From NCBI GenBank assembly GCA_022575985.1, contig JAKSXM010000132.1:2666001-2730000 (forward strand): a stretch of DNA of 64,000 bases, in the 5' to 3' direction. This stretch comes from Anagrus nilaparvatae. Taxonomy: Eukaryota > Arthropoda > Insecta > Hymenoptera > Mymaridae. Each line of letters opens with the position of its first letter. Positions within the stretch are counted from its first letter, which is position 1. Shown in pieces: positions 1-11,588 of this stretch. Position numbers and translations under genes: made by a program. The notes beneath the pieces were generated by a model. That model made no database searches. It was not told where the DNA came from and saw nothing but the letters and a program-made list of their open reading frames with translations.

Positions 1-3000
1 AGCGTATAGGAATAAATTTGAAATATTACTAGAAAACAAAAATTTTAAACTTGTATGTTATTTTCAACGCTTTTAATATTTTATTAGAAACATTGTCAGT
101 TCAAAGGATTTTTTTGTATTTAAATGAACAAAAATAAATGAAATAAAAAAAAATTTGTAAATTTTTGATATTAAAAAAATATGCTTTATGATATATTTTG
201 AAAGTATATTTATTTTACAATTTTTAAATATCAAATAAATAAATCTACTTGTGTCAATTATACTCTTTCTATTTACTTGTAAATCATTCTAATTTTTTGT
301 TTTCCTGTTAATGATAAAAAAATTCATTTATTGTTTTGGAAAAATTCAAACCATATAGCAAAGTTATGCTGATACGCTATAAGATCTTTTACATATCTAG
401 GGCAAAAGTGTCTATTTTCTACCATAGGGAGACAGCTTTTTTGACCATTATATGCAAAACTGTGTTTTTAATACATTTTATGGGGTTTGACTTTTGCATG
501 CTGTCTGCACTACAACTGTATGTAAAGTCAAAACCTATATTTTGTCTCTTATTTAAAAATTAGTTTGCTATCATGATTATAGCAATAGTAAAATTTATTA
601 TCTTCACAGGGAGTTTACTTTTAATAGCAGTAAAGTTGAAGGTAACTTTTTTTACAGTGTAGATAAAGCTATGTAAACTTTAGTCGATACCACAGAAGAT
701 GAATTTTTCAGGTGCTAAACGTTCATCTAATTTACTGTATGGAAAAGACTAATTTTAACTCGCTATGTTTTTTAAATCGTCATAAAATACAGTAAACTAT
801 TTTATAATTAATAATTAGCAACTACTTTTTATCAAGATGTTTTGTAGATTTTTTATTCGAATGAATACGCCTTTTTCCAATAAGCTAATCTTCTCCTACT
901 TATTCAATCCTTTAAAAAAATTGACTTCAAAAATTTTTTTTTATTAAACTAATACTAATTAATGAAATAAATTTTTTTAAATTATATATTAAACCACGAT
1001 GTTTAATTTCAAAGTAATTTTAAACAGAAAAAAAAACAAAAAAAAAAGAAACAGATAAAAAAAATAGAATAAAACAAGAAAAGAAAAAAATACTTATTTC
1101 TTGAAAACTTGACAATAATAATAAAAAAATAAAATAAAAATAGAAAGCAAAACAGAGGAAAATACAAGTTATAGTATGAAAAAAAAAAGGAAAAATAAAA
1201 TAAGAAAACGTCAAGAACTGAAGATGGTAAAGATAGAAATATAAACACACGTACACAAAAACAAAAACAAAAAAATACAGGTCAAATAAATCTTAAAGTG
1301 TCAAAATATATTTCTCGAAAAAAAAACGTTCAAAAAGAAAAACAGGACTACTTGGAATTTTTTTTTATAAAATGCAAAGGTAAAGAAAAAATAAGATAAA
1401 ATAAAAAAATATAATTTTTACGTATGTGTGCCACAATCATATTTGTTTTTTCCTACTTTTTTCATATAATTTAATTTATATACTTTTATAAAAAAAATTT
1501 ATAATAAAAATGGCTATGCCAACAAAATTATACTTTTCTTCAGATTTTGTTTTTTACTTTGTGTACCTGTTTATATTGATATTGTTTTTATTATTTTTTT
1601 GGCAACAAAAATATGTACGAGAGAATATCTGTCTATGCAAATATTTGTTTTAGGATTTTTTTGTTTAAAAAGCTTATTAATAAAAATTTTATAAAAGTTT
1701 CTTTTTTAGGGGTTTATTATTGATGAGTAAATCCAAATTAAAAAATCTTTATTATGTGAGAAGTCAACTTAAATTCTTGCTAAAATTTAAACAATTCGAT
1801 TAGATGTTCAAAAAGTTTATACATAAACAAAATATAAATGTATAGGTTTTTTATTTACGTTTTATCTGGTTTGTTTTGATTTATTTAGATAAATAAATTT
1901 TCTATAACAATCGCGATTTTCGAGTTTCCTGTGTAGTATATATAGATATATATATTCTTTAATACAATTCTCATGAATTAACCGGAAGTTTGCTTAAAGC
2001 TTGGACTATATAAGTTAAAACTTGGAAGTTTAAAGGACCTTTGGGAACTTTAAGTCTTTGCATTATCTAAAAGTGTTATAGTTGACTATTAAGTAACCTA
2101 TAAATTTGTATTCTAAAATAGTCGGTTTTGAATAATTTAACAATATTTTTGTTTATACCAGTTTATTACGGAGTTAAGATTATTATGATGTGATAACATT
2201 TTGTTACTTTAAAATATAAATTAAGTTTTTATGATTTTGTTTTTGTATTTTTATAACTCAGTAAAGTATTATTGTAGCTTAAAGTAGAAAAAAATGTATC
2301 TTTAGACTTTTCTGTTTAGCGGCTAAAAAGCACTTCATCGCCACTGTAAAAAAAAATCGTAAGCGTTTTAATTCGGTACGTTTGCCCAACTTTTCTTTTA
2401 TGGACACAGCAACAAATATAGAAAATTTATTATGACTAAGGTACCAATATTAAATAGAATTTAATAATTAACATATCAATAAAGTTGTCTTTATCCAAAT
2501 AAATATATTAGGTATATCTACTGATGAACCAACCTTTTATACTCTATTGAAACACTTTATGCGTGCCAAATATTTTAATTCACATGAGTCTTATAAACTT
2601 AAAATTTTTGGGATTGACTTTTTTTAAAGCTTTTTTTTAGAATATCTTAAAAATAACGATGCCAACTTGTTATTCAATTTTACAATTTCCAGTAATCCTA
2701 ATCTTCGCTTCAGAATGCTATTAGTTTGTTACAATTTCTCGTAAAAGAATAGAAATGTTTTTTTTATTTATTGATGATAAAGAAAATAATTATTATTCAT
2801 GCAGGTAAGCCACAATAAGCTCCCTTGTCTAAAGGAATTTTAAATTTAAGACAATGCAAATTCGAGTTGACATCTGTGGATTTTGTTTGAGTATAAAACT
2901 CGTAATAGTATAATATAATTTCTTTATTTCTTATACTTAACTTGCAAATATGCAGGACTTTAGACTACGTTTACCGTAAATCCAAGGTCTTATATTAAAT

Positions 3001-4689
3001 TTCATCAGGTTTTAAAAGTCGTTTGGAATAAAAGATTCATTATGGGGTACTTCTTATATGAAGTAAGCAACTTTCTGACCACTGGCATAAAACATACTAT
3101 TTCATTTTAAGATTGAGGACTCTGTTTTCAAATAAACTTTGATGTTGTAAGTTGGACTTTTCCTTACTATGCACTAGTCAGTAGTACTATTGCCCCAGGA
3201 GCAAATATTACTTTTTTCCTTTTGATGTATTATTATTACGATTATTTTTATCTAATTATTATACGAAGTAGAGAAGCAGGAAAATTGTCTTAATATTGTC
3301 ACTCATCACATGAAAATAACAAAATTACTAAAAACTCACTCTATATAATTTTATTTTTTGGTTTTAGATACCGAAATAGGTTATTTTTCATAAAATAAGC
3401 CTTATAAAGTATCTTTATCCCAAGCAGGTTAAAAGATTACAAAAAAATTGAATTTATAACAGAATTTTTTTAAAATATAATAATAACAATAATAATAAAA
3501 ATAACATAAATATGAGAGTTAGAAAAAAACTTAAAAAAAGTATAAAATAATAATATATCGAAGTGACCCTATGAAATTCTTTTAAGTTTTCATCTTCTCG
3601 TTTTATCAGTTTTCTCAGCAAATAAAAATAAAATTCTATCGCACTTTAATCTTATTAAAGAAGGATAAAGTTGATATTTGATGTAATAGAAAAGTACAAT
3701 TCTTTTTTAGCTTTTATACAATTTATATTTTTGTATTTTCTTGATGTAGTAAAAGATCGCACATGGTCAAGATATTATAGTAACAGTTTATAGAATTAAT
3801 TTCATTTAATTTTATAAAATAATTTTTTTTTTTAATTATTCTAAAAATATTTCATGGGTACATATTATTATGAGCAATAATCTAATAAACTAATTTAATA
3901 ACCACCCCTTACAGTCATTAATTTTTAAAATGCAAAGTTCTAAATTTAAACAAATCTAATGTTTTGAATTGGCAGTTATAAATTTTAAAATTACAAGTAT
4001 TTTATAAAATAATAATAATAATCCTTTATAAAAATATATTATAATTTAGTTAAACATAAATTCATACTTATATTTAAAACCAAAAATATGTCTCGTAACT
4101 TACATTATATATATAGTATAAAACTGTCTAACCTATAAATTATTTCTCAATTTGATCAATATATATTTTTTAGTGCATTCGTCCATGAAATATTGAATTT
4201 GTTTTATGTCAAATATATTATAAAAATATCTCTTTTTAAATATTATATCAATATTTTTATTAAATATTAATAAATTTCAAATTTTAAATAGAAATAATAA
4301 ATATTTTGATTTTAAAATTATAATTTATTAAAATATTGTGATTTTAAATAAATTGGATTTTACTTTGAAAAAAGTTTATTTAAAATATGATTATTCTATA
4401 TACGGAATAGGGATAATTAAGGTTAGTAAAGGTAACAATGGATACTTGAATTCAAATACAAAGTTTCGAAGATTTTAGATGCGATTTAACAAAAAGGTTT
4501 TTGTTATAAATAACAATAACTGTAATTCAAGGTTTGCATGTGAATTGGATCTGACCAAAATAATTATCCATTAAAATTTGTTAGTATAAAGAAAATTAAC
4601 GGGAGTAATAGCGTCTATCTTGTTTATAACATTTAACAAAAATAGTATACTACAACTAATATGGTAAGAAGAACAAAGAATTGTCCAAA
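1..4689. other. AT-rich DNA without recognisable genes
   Basis: No protein family, RNA gene or clear mobile element was recognised here. The stretch is rich in A/T runs; 1018-1260 is strongly purine-biased (A with scattered G) and yields only low-complexity Phe-rich reading frames on the opposite strand. A 75-codon frame at 336-563 has no family resemblance. The words ACAGTGTA near 655 could be a decayed end of the MITE family found four times later, but this is too short to call. Confidence 0.6.
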
Positions 4690-5165
4690 TCGTCCGTAAT
4701 TTACTAATTAGTTAATTGGGATTTGGCCTATGTTGCACGAATTTATTATACGAACGAGGATCCGTGCGTATCCAACAAAGAACCGTCCTGGAATCTATCT
4801 AATCTATTCTCCAATTAAAAGGGATTTGAAACTCTTTTATTATCGAGTATGCAAGTCTAGCTTCTACTAAGGTAGTCTGTAACTCTAGTCTGGTTGTGGA
4901 GAGTGTTTTCAGTGGATTCACATAGCTTTTGCTTGTTATTATTCTCATATTGATGTGCCCATTACGGTATACGGCTTGCGAATATGAAACAGCTGCATAA
5001 GTTTTTTCACTGGCATCCCAAAAAATGTGTAGCTTCACTGACATCGGTTTGTAGTCAAATTCAAATGAACAACGTGGGATTTTACAACCGAGAGTTTTTG
5101 GTAATTCTTTCAACCATGCCCTCCATTCTTTCGCGTCAATTTCGCTAAGTTTCCTTCTGTTTAAT
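4690..5165 (-). pseudogene. BEL/Pao retrotransposon pol fragment, frameshifted
   Basis: A decayed piece of a BEL/Pao LTR-retrotransposon polyprotein. The readable part (5160 down to 4799) shows the conserved block between reverse transcriptase and RNase H: an LHIFWDASEKTYAAVSY stretch, then ITSKSYVNPL and a TRLELQ-type motif followed by EARLA, typical of the Pao peptidase A17/RNase H-like region. Upstream of the first Met the frame stays open with EIDAKEWRAW. At 4799 the frame stops, but the next conserved piece (DSRTVLCWIR, DPRSYNKFV) continues in another frame, so a frameshift interrupts it. It breaks down by about 4700. No LTRs or other domains were found beside it. Family assignment is firm from the motif order; the element is dead. 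Confidence 0.85.
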
Positions 5166-6159
5166 CCTTAAGATAGAAATAATACTTTTTCCTTCAAAAA
5201 AAAGTAATGTCATCCGCTTTATTTGAAAAAAAATGACGTCATCCACTCTGTTTGTCGAAAAAAATGTATCAATGGTTAACAAATGGTTAATTAACGCTTT
5301 AACAGTTGGATGTTGCCCGCTCGAAGACGGAAATGATAATGACGAATTTTTAAGCAGGCTTATATATACACTGTGTAACTAATTAACTTATCAACTATTA
5401 TAAGGTATCCCGCGCATGCGTAATAATATTATAATAATATTAATATTTGAAACTCTTGTTTTATTTTTATTTTTTTTGATTTTTTAGATTTTGGATTTAC
5501 TCTAAAAATATTTCAAAAAATTTCAAACAAGTTAGGACACTAGAATCTTCCCTTGATGTTTACTATTATTCAACATGCTGTTTTTAAAAAAGGCTCTTAT
5601 AAATATATGCTAATCATATTTTCTTTACTTCTTCACAAAGCAATAAGTCTGCATCTGCTTTTTTAAACTTATTCTCTCTTTTTCTCTCTAATAGCAACAT
5701 TTTTTTATCCGACGTATTATCTAAAATTTACTGAATCATAAAAAGTATGGGCATAGGAACCCAGGCAAATAATTAGTGATCAGCAATATAAACTTCGCTA
5801 GCCTTCCCTAGGTTTCACAAATAGCCGTTGCTTCCCACCCTGTTAATAGCTGTACAAGCTTATTTTGGTTACTATATTCAGTTACAAAATTAGTGACCAG
5901 TAATGTGTCAAAGACCATATATTTTGTCTTCAAAAAAATGATTTTCAGAGATATTAAGAATAGCATATTCCCTGTCTAATTGGGTGGCTAAATGAAAAAG
6001 TAAAAAGTGTCGATAAACATTTTTATCCTAGAATTTTTTCTGCTCAACCAAAAAAATTCTGTCCATTGCTCCAGTTAGTCATCCAAGAATTTCTTAATTT
6101 ATTTTATTTCATTGATAGTAATTTAAACATAAGTTCAAAAATAAATATTTATGATAGCC
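5166..6159. other. Unassigned spacer in transposon nest
   Basis: Nothing firm was recognised. Near 5205-5250 two similar words (AATGTCATCCGC and ATGACGTCATCCAC, the second holding the palindrome TGACGTCA) occur about 30 bp apart, and 5290-5345 is somewhat richer in GC. It could be leftover non-coding sequence of the BEL/Pao element or the 5' part of the reverse transcriptase fragment that follows. Confidence 0.4.
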
Positions 6160-6470
6160 ATGTTCGATTCAATAGATATAGGTGCTATTAAAAAATGTTC
6201 TAAGGTTAAAGGTCGATTAATTTCTTATTATTTCTTGGTACCATAATCCGATGGTGGATAAAGGCTTTTTCTTAAATTAAAGGAATTGAATGAATTTGTA
6301 GATACTCCTCATTTTAAGACTGATTATATTAAAATAGCCTTGAAACTTACGTTTAACAATATTTTTATGGCAAAAATAGATTTGAAAAACTCTTTTTTAA
6401 CAATTCCTTTACAGAATGATACTTGTAAATATTTCAGCACATTTTTATTCACTTATTGTTAATTTTTATA
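6160..6470 (+). pseudogene. DIRS/Gypsy-type reverse transcriptase fragment
   Basis: Part of the fingers and palm of a retroelement reverse transcriptase. Read with two in-frame stops it shows GAIKKCSKVKGRLISYYFLVP, then SDGG, LKELNEFVDTPHFKTDY and FMAKIDLKNSFLTIPL. This order (gain-of-substrate loop, FLVPK-DG, LN-L, HFKM, MA-IDLKDAY-VPI) is that of Ty3/Gypsy and DIRS reverse transcriptases. In the usual DLKDAY motif the DAY part reads NSF here. The frame collapses after 6457, before the YxDD box, so it is a truncated copy. DIRS versus Gypsy cannot be separated on this piece. It lies immediately upstream of a Penelope-like fragment on the same strand. Confidence 0.7.
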
Positions 6471-6547
6471 AATATTTTGTATTTAAACTAATATGTATAC
6501 AGGACGGGATCTTTATCATAATGATACTAATTAGAAAACTTTAAATC

Positions 6548-7048
6548 ATATTTGAATAAAATCAATAAAAATATACAATTCACAATAGAAATAGAATCAA
6601 ACACTTCAATAAATTTTTTTGGATTTAACAATACAAAAAACAGTTGATTACAAATTATCTTTTAAAATATATAGAAATTTAACTACTACAGATTCCACAA
6701 TCCAGAATGCAGAATCTCATAATACACATACACAAAAAATGGCAGCATACAATAGTTATTTCCACAGACTTTTAAATATTACAATACCCAACAATAATTA
6801 AAAAGAGGATAAAAATACACTGAAATTGATAGCAGTCAATAATGGATACAAAAGTTTAATAATCGACACTTCAATTAATAAACAAATACGTAAAAAAGCA
6901 AAAAATAATATTAATAACACATTCATAAATAACATAGTAAATAATAATGAAAACAAATACACATCAGCAATATTTGGAAATCATATTTTTAACACACTAT
7001 TTCATGCATTTCATCAAACTATTGTTAATTTTAATACTTTTAATACCG
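6548..7048 (+). pseudogene. Penelope-like element, RT C-terminal part
   Basis: Decayed Penelope-like retroelement coding sequence. Before 6618 the + strand reads LNKINKNIQFTIEIESNTSINF; a frame change then leads to a DLTI motif, FKIYRNLTTTDSTI, MAAYNSYFHRLLNITIP and, after a stop at 6799, LIAVNNGYKSLIID. This string (NI-FT-E, FLDLTI, K-YRKPT-TD, H-K-AA-N---HR, AVNNGY) marks the end of Penelope reverse transcriptases just before the GIY-YIG linker. Resemblance ends at about 7048, where an oppositely oriented R1-like piece begins; the element resumes at 7487. At least one frameshift and one stop make it non-functional. Confidence 0.7.
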
Positions 7049-7486
7049 TACAACGCGCACTGTGTGGTTATGTGGGACTCAACCTCAAATTCGAGGTAAT
7101 ACCCACTAAACTCCCCACCCTTCTGCATTTACGATAATATCATAGAATCCGGACCAGGACTCCGTGTTTAGGTATTACTTCGGTCCGGAAATAAATGCAG
7201 TCTAGGCATTTTTGCCATAACCTGTCAATAAAGGAGTTTCCTACATACTTTACTAGTTCACGGTACTACGCAGCATTTCTGGGACGACTCCTTCCGGCCT
7301 CTATTCGTTGAAAGGCGGTCGCCCCTCAGTGAAGTGAGGACACCCAAAAAAGGTTTGCTCAGCGGTATCTGGCTCACCTGGACAATGCAAACATTCCGGA
7401 GATGCCACCTTGCGCCACTTGAAAAGCATTTCGCGTAAATAACATAAAAAACAGAAAAATACAATAATTAGATCACATTTCGCCAA
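7049..7486 (-). pseudogene. R1-like non-LTR retrotransposon 3' fragment
   Basis: A 5'-truncated 3' end of an R1/LOA-type LINE on the - strand. The 61-codon frame at 7486-7301 includes WRKVASPECLHCPGEPDTAE and TFFGCPHF, the Cys-x2-Cys...His...Cys knuckle that ends ORF2 in the R1 clade (CPxCPG--DTAEHTFFxC). After the stop, 7300-7049 looks like C-terminal remnant and 3' untranslated sequence of higher GC than its surroundings. No poly(A) tail is visible. It interrupts a Penelope-like element, so it inserted later. Its 3' part differs from the R1 copies at 60-63 kb, so it is a different family. Confidence 0.7.
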
Positions 7487-7703
7487 ACATCTACTAAATT
7501 CTAAACAAGAATATCAATACAAAAAACTTTAATGATATACTCATTCTAATACATATATATATATAATAATAAAGCAAATCATATGAATGCTTTAGAAGAA
7601 TTTGAAATTTACAAGGCATTTAAAAATAGCGATGCACCCCTGCTTAGTGATAAATTAAATTTTAAATCTAATGAACTATACGACACAATATTAAATATAA
7701 TTT
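7487..7703 (+). pseudogene. Penelope-like element, C-terminal remnant
   Basis: Resumption of the element that stops at 7048. The + strand reads HFAKHLLNSKQEYQY (7487-7531), then after frame changes around an AT repeat ANHMNALEEFEIYKAF and LLSDKLNFKSNELYDTIL with a stop at about 7703. The pattern xxFAxHLxxxxH followed by xNxLExxEIxK and a final LN---SNxLYDxI is the usual C-terminus downstream of GIY-YIG in Penelope-like elements. The catalytic GIY-YIG core itself is missing between the two halves, so a deletion went with the R1-like insertion. Confidence 0.65.
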
Positions 7704-7997
7704 AATAAACAAAATAAATAAAAATTTTAAAAACACGAGATCTCGTCTCGAAACATAGTAGTTTAAATACAATATATTAAAAATTAACAATAAGTGAATA
7801 AAAATGTGTTGTGATAATAATAGAAAAAACTCAAAATGAATAAAATATAATATAATAAAATATAAATAAAAAATATTTTTTTAAAGTTTTAGTTTTGATA
7901 AATAATTTTACTACACCTGATGATAGAACATTGTTCTGAAACGCTTTGTGTATAATCAATTTCGTGTATATTAGTGCTTCTAAGTTTGGAGACTTAA

Positions 7998-8622
7998 CCC
8001 ATTAGTGCCCAAGCGGAAGTAAACGGACACTCAATGAAAATCATAAGAAAATCAATCGATAGAAGGCTAAAAATCGTTCCCAGAGGTAAAATGTCATGCT
8101 TTTTCCAAATCTGCCGTTAGTTTTGACCTACCACCACTCTATATACCCGAAAAATAAGGGTAAAAAGGGGTGAAATGAGAATTTCGAGAAAACGACGGAC
8201 AAAAGACTTTTAATGTCACAAAATAATAATAAAAAGTTCATGAAATAGCTTTTTCAGATCCAAAATTTATATTTTGAATATAAAACTTTGACTAAAAATC
8301 TTATTTCACCCTTATCTGGTCAATAGGGGTGGTTTTTTCAAAAACTTTATAAATACCTTTTTTTGGTTTTTAATGGACTTCCTTTAGTAAAATTTTCTGC
8401 TGAATCCAAATCCAATCTTCGTTTTGACATACAACCCCTCCTTGTACTTAAAAGTAGGGGTGAAATGGGTAAAATGGACCGAAATTTTTTAAAAACTACT
8501 AAAATATTTATAAACTTTATTTTTTCTACTGAATTGGTATCGAATGTCACTTCTAAGATTAAATTCTTCATGCATTCAATATAGGGGTGATAGGGGTAAA
8601 ATGGACCATTTTTAAGTCGCCA
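7998..8622 (+). repeat. Left inverted arm of piggyBac-type element
   Basis: The 625-bp left arm matches the reverse complement of 11589-12213 with only scattered changes. It holds several copies of the word GGGGTGAAATG in both orientations. Further inverted similarity inside the left part (8372-8407 against 8705-8735) shows that the arm is itself partly palindromic. The 123-codon frame at 8718-8347 (-) and its 74-codon partner at 11639-11863 (+) are chance frames through the two arms, not genes. Confidence 0.8.
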
Positions 8623-8732
8623 ATGTACGGTACATTTTACCCATTTCACCCTAATTTTTGAGTATTCAGAGGGAATATAATATCTCAAAATGAAAATTGG
8701 CATTGGATTCAACAGCAAATTTTACTAAACTA

Positions 8733-8771
8733 GGGGGCAAGCCCCCTGCGCGCTAAAGCGCGCCAACCCCC
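8733..8771. repeat. Paired GC hairpins
   Basis: Two adjacent perfect hairpins, GGGGGCAAGCCCCC and GCGCGCTAAAGCGCGC, followed by CAACCCCC, which can also pair with the first G-run. In DNA this AT-rich, such a GC block stands out. It lies just inside the left arm of the piggyBac-type element. Similar structures occur at ends of foldback transposons. No gene function can be read from it. Confidence 0.7.
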
Positions 8772-8889
8772 TCAGATTATATTTTATGTTTAACCGAAAA
8801 GTGTTTTAATTCACAAATAAAAACAATTGTACAGTGAGATGTCAATTTCAAATAATGAACTTTTTTCATAATTTTAATAAACCTTTCAT

Positions 8890-9660
8890 TATTTTTATTT
8901 TCAAAATTTATTTAAAAAAAAAAAATATTGCATTATTGTCCCTCGGTGCTACGCACCTCGGGCCAGAATCCTTTTCATCCCTCAAAATAAATTTTTCTTC
9001 TGTTCTGGTCGGCGAAATTTTTTAATAGGATGACGAATTAATTTTCATGTTATTATACAAATATAATTAATTTTCTATTAGTTCAAACATTTTTCATTAA
9101 AATTTATAATTATTTTTACAGTTTATATTTCAATTGAGCTTAAAACGACCTTGCTGGACAAATTATAAGGAAAAATTCAAAAAACTTTGATTTTCACTCT
9201 TGTCAATATTTCATTCTCAATCTGAGAACCTCTTCAGGACCTTTATTTTTTAGAAATAATTTTTTAATTTTACAAAATATGACATTCAATTTTCAAAAAG
9301 TTTATATTATATAAATTAATATTTACAATTAATTGTCTACAAATTTATATACAACGCGCCGCTAACAGTACAGATCATCAATGAAACGGCCAATTAGATA
9401 AAGATGACGAAATTTTTAGGAGATATAATAAAATAATTATGGTATTTCTTATTTCTGTATTTTTTACACAAAATTTTATTAATAATTAAGTATTTTAAAA
9501 GATAATAAAAATTAGAACTATAATGAAATAAATAATGAAAAAATCAGCGCAACCAATCACGAATAAATTAGACGAAAAATTATGTCACATGAGTTTTTTA
9601 GAGATAGATAGTTACCTCAAGAAAAAAATATTTAATATCACATCTGAATGGAATTACTGA
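8890..9660 (+). repeat. Internal repeat block, copy 1
   Basis: This block recurs in diverged form at 10893-11530. Shared landmarks in the same order are a TTTTATTTTCAAAATTTATTT start, a hairpin built on CGAGGTGCGTAGCACC (8940-8962 here), a GTCGGCGAAATTT/TAGGATGACGAA segment, an ACAACGCGCCGCTAACA segment and a TTAGATAAA/GACGAAATTTTTA segment. A third partial copy of the GACGAAATAC segment starts at about 9660. No coding potential is seen. Confidence 0.6.
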
Positions 9661-9768
9661 TTACTATACCTCGAACTAAATTTTTATTTTGTCCTGGACG
9701 GAGAAATTTTACACTTGGATGACGAAATACGCCAATGAGTTTTCATATATTATCATAAATAAAAACCA

Positions 9769-10201
9769 ATATTAATAATAATGAGTAAACAGTATAAATA
9801 CTGTTTTACGTTCCAATTAATTAAATAAAATTAATTTGATAAGTTTATTATGAAATATGTAAAAAGCAAAAAACAGGGTTTTACACTGACGAGACTCACC
9901 CTGTTTTCTTGCAGAGTCGAAATGGACAATCAGATTTTTCATTTTTTTAATCATTTTTTTAAACAATTTTAACATCAAAAAATAAATTTTTACACCATCT
10001 AACTTTTTTTCAATAATTATTCTGTGTGACAAAGGGAGGCTCAGTCCTCAGAAACACAGATAACAATAATGAAAAAAGTTATATATTTTTAGTTCCATGT
10101 AGATCGTTTTATTTATTCATAATAAACTTATCAAATTAATTTTATTTAATTAATTGGAACGTAAAACAGTATTTATACTGTTTACTCATTATTATTAATT
10201 G
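9769..10201. mobile_element. Nested 430-bp foldback MITE
   Basis: Inverted arms of about 84 bp (9769-9852 and 10118-10201) start with a run holding AATAATAATGAGTAAACAG and the palindrome CAGTATAAATACTG. The core has AAAACAGGGT...ACCCTGTTTT, another hairpin. It looks like a miniature inverted-repeat transposon inserted inside the larger element; CCAAT borders both ends. No transposase and no clear target duplication were found. Confidence 0.7.
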
Positions 10202-10536
10202 GCAATTGATCTAAAAAATGCCTACCAAAATAAATAATTGTCTGTTACCAACTAGACATAAATTTTTAAAAAATAGAAAAATTCTATTTCGACAAAATTT
10301 TCAAAATATTTTTTGAAAAATTTTTTATATCTTTATACATTTTTAACTTTTTATACTTAATTTCCTTTTAGTAGTTTTGATGACACATTTTTTTAATGCC
10401 AGCTGTTGGATTTTTGAGTGTGTGCGTGGGAGAAGAGATGTCATTCTACTTTTTGTTCTCTTCCTGGCGTGATTAAAAAAATGTAAGTCTTCCTTTTTTT
10501 AAAAAATATTTTTTGTAAAATTTTCAAAAATTTTCT

Positions 10537-10538
<2 letters not shown>

Positions 10539-10577
<39 letters not shown>

Positions 10578-10874
10578 TTCATATGTAAAAAGCAGAAAAC
10601 AGGGTTTTACACTGACGAGACTCACCCTGTTTTCTTGCAGAGTCGAAATGGACAATCAGATTTTTCATTTTTTTAATCATTTTTTTAAACAATTTTAACA
10701 TCAAAAAATAAATTTTTACACCATCTAACTTTTTTTCAATAATTATTCTGTGTGACAAAGGGAGGCTCAGTCCTCAGAATCACAGATAACAATAATGAAA
10801 AAAGTTATATATTTTTAGTTCCATGTAGATCGTTTTATTATTCATAATAAACTTATCAAATTAATTTTATTTAA
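10539..10874. repeat. Poly(T) run plus truncated copy of the foldback core
   Basis: A run of about 38 T (10539-10576) is followed at 10581-10874 by a near-identical direct copy of 9855-10150. The left arm of the foldback is missing, and only about 30 bp of the right arm remain. The junction at a homopolymer suggests either retroposition-like copying or recombination at the T-run; the sequence alone cannot decide. Confidence 0.7.
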
Positions 10875-10892
10875 AAACCAATATTATTTTTA

Positions 10893-11530
10893 TTTTCAAA
10901 ATTTATTTCAAGAAAAAAGTAGATATCGTATCTGAATGCAAATCCTGATTACTGTCCCTCGGTGCTACGCACCTCGGGCTAGAACCTTTTTCAACCCTCG
11001 ACATTAATTTTTTTTTGTCCTGGACAGCGAAATCTTATAATAGGATGACGAAATACTCGAATGATTTTCATATATTATTTATGTCGCATCTACAGTTGTA
11101 ATGTTTTATTATAGTTTAAATTTTTTATTAAAATTTATAATTATTTTGACAGTTTATAATAATAAATTAAAAAATTAATATTTAAAATTGTTTTACAAAT
11201 TTTTTATACAGCGCGCGCGGCTGACACTACAGAGAAAAAATGAATCGATTAATTAGATAAAATCGAAGACGAAATTTTTAAAAGATTGTATAATAAAATG
11301 AGAAAATTATTATATTTCTTATTTATATTTAATTATAATGAAAAATACCCAAAATTTTATTATTAATTAATGAAAGATTCAATTATAATTTAATAATAAT
11401 AAAAATTATTTAACGCGCGAGAGTATAGTGCTATTAAAATATTACAGCGCGTGCGCCAGAGTAAATCGATGACAAAATTCGTTACATTTCAGTTTTATAG
11501 AGAAAGATAACTCCATCAAAAACAAAAATA
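10893..11530 (+). repeat. Internal repeat block, copy 2
   Basis: Diverged direct repeat of 8890-9660, with the same hairpin at 10956-10978 and the same order of short conserved segments, including GCGCGCGCGGCTGACA at about 11212. Both copies lie between the long inverted arms, so the duplication happened inside the element or before its capture. Confidence 0.6.
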
Positions 11531-11588
11531 AATGAAAATTTAATATGTTTAAAAAAAAAAACGTAAGCGCTACACCTATTTACCTTTT

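Noticed and set aside
1009..1256. Two overlapping Phe-rich frames on the - strand
   Set aside because: They are translations of an A-rich purine tract; low-complexity composition explains them.
8347..8718. 123-codon frame on the - strand
   Set aside because: It lies within the inverted arm of the piggyBac-type element and has a partner in the other arm at 11639-11863. It has no protein family features and arises from the repeat.
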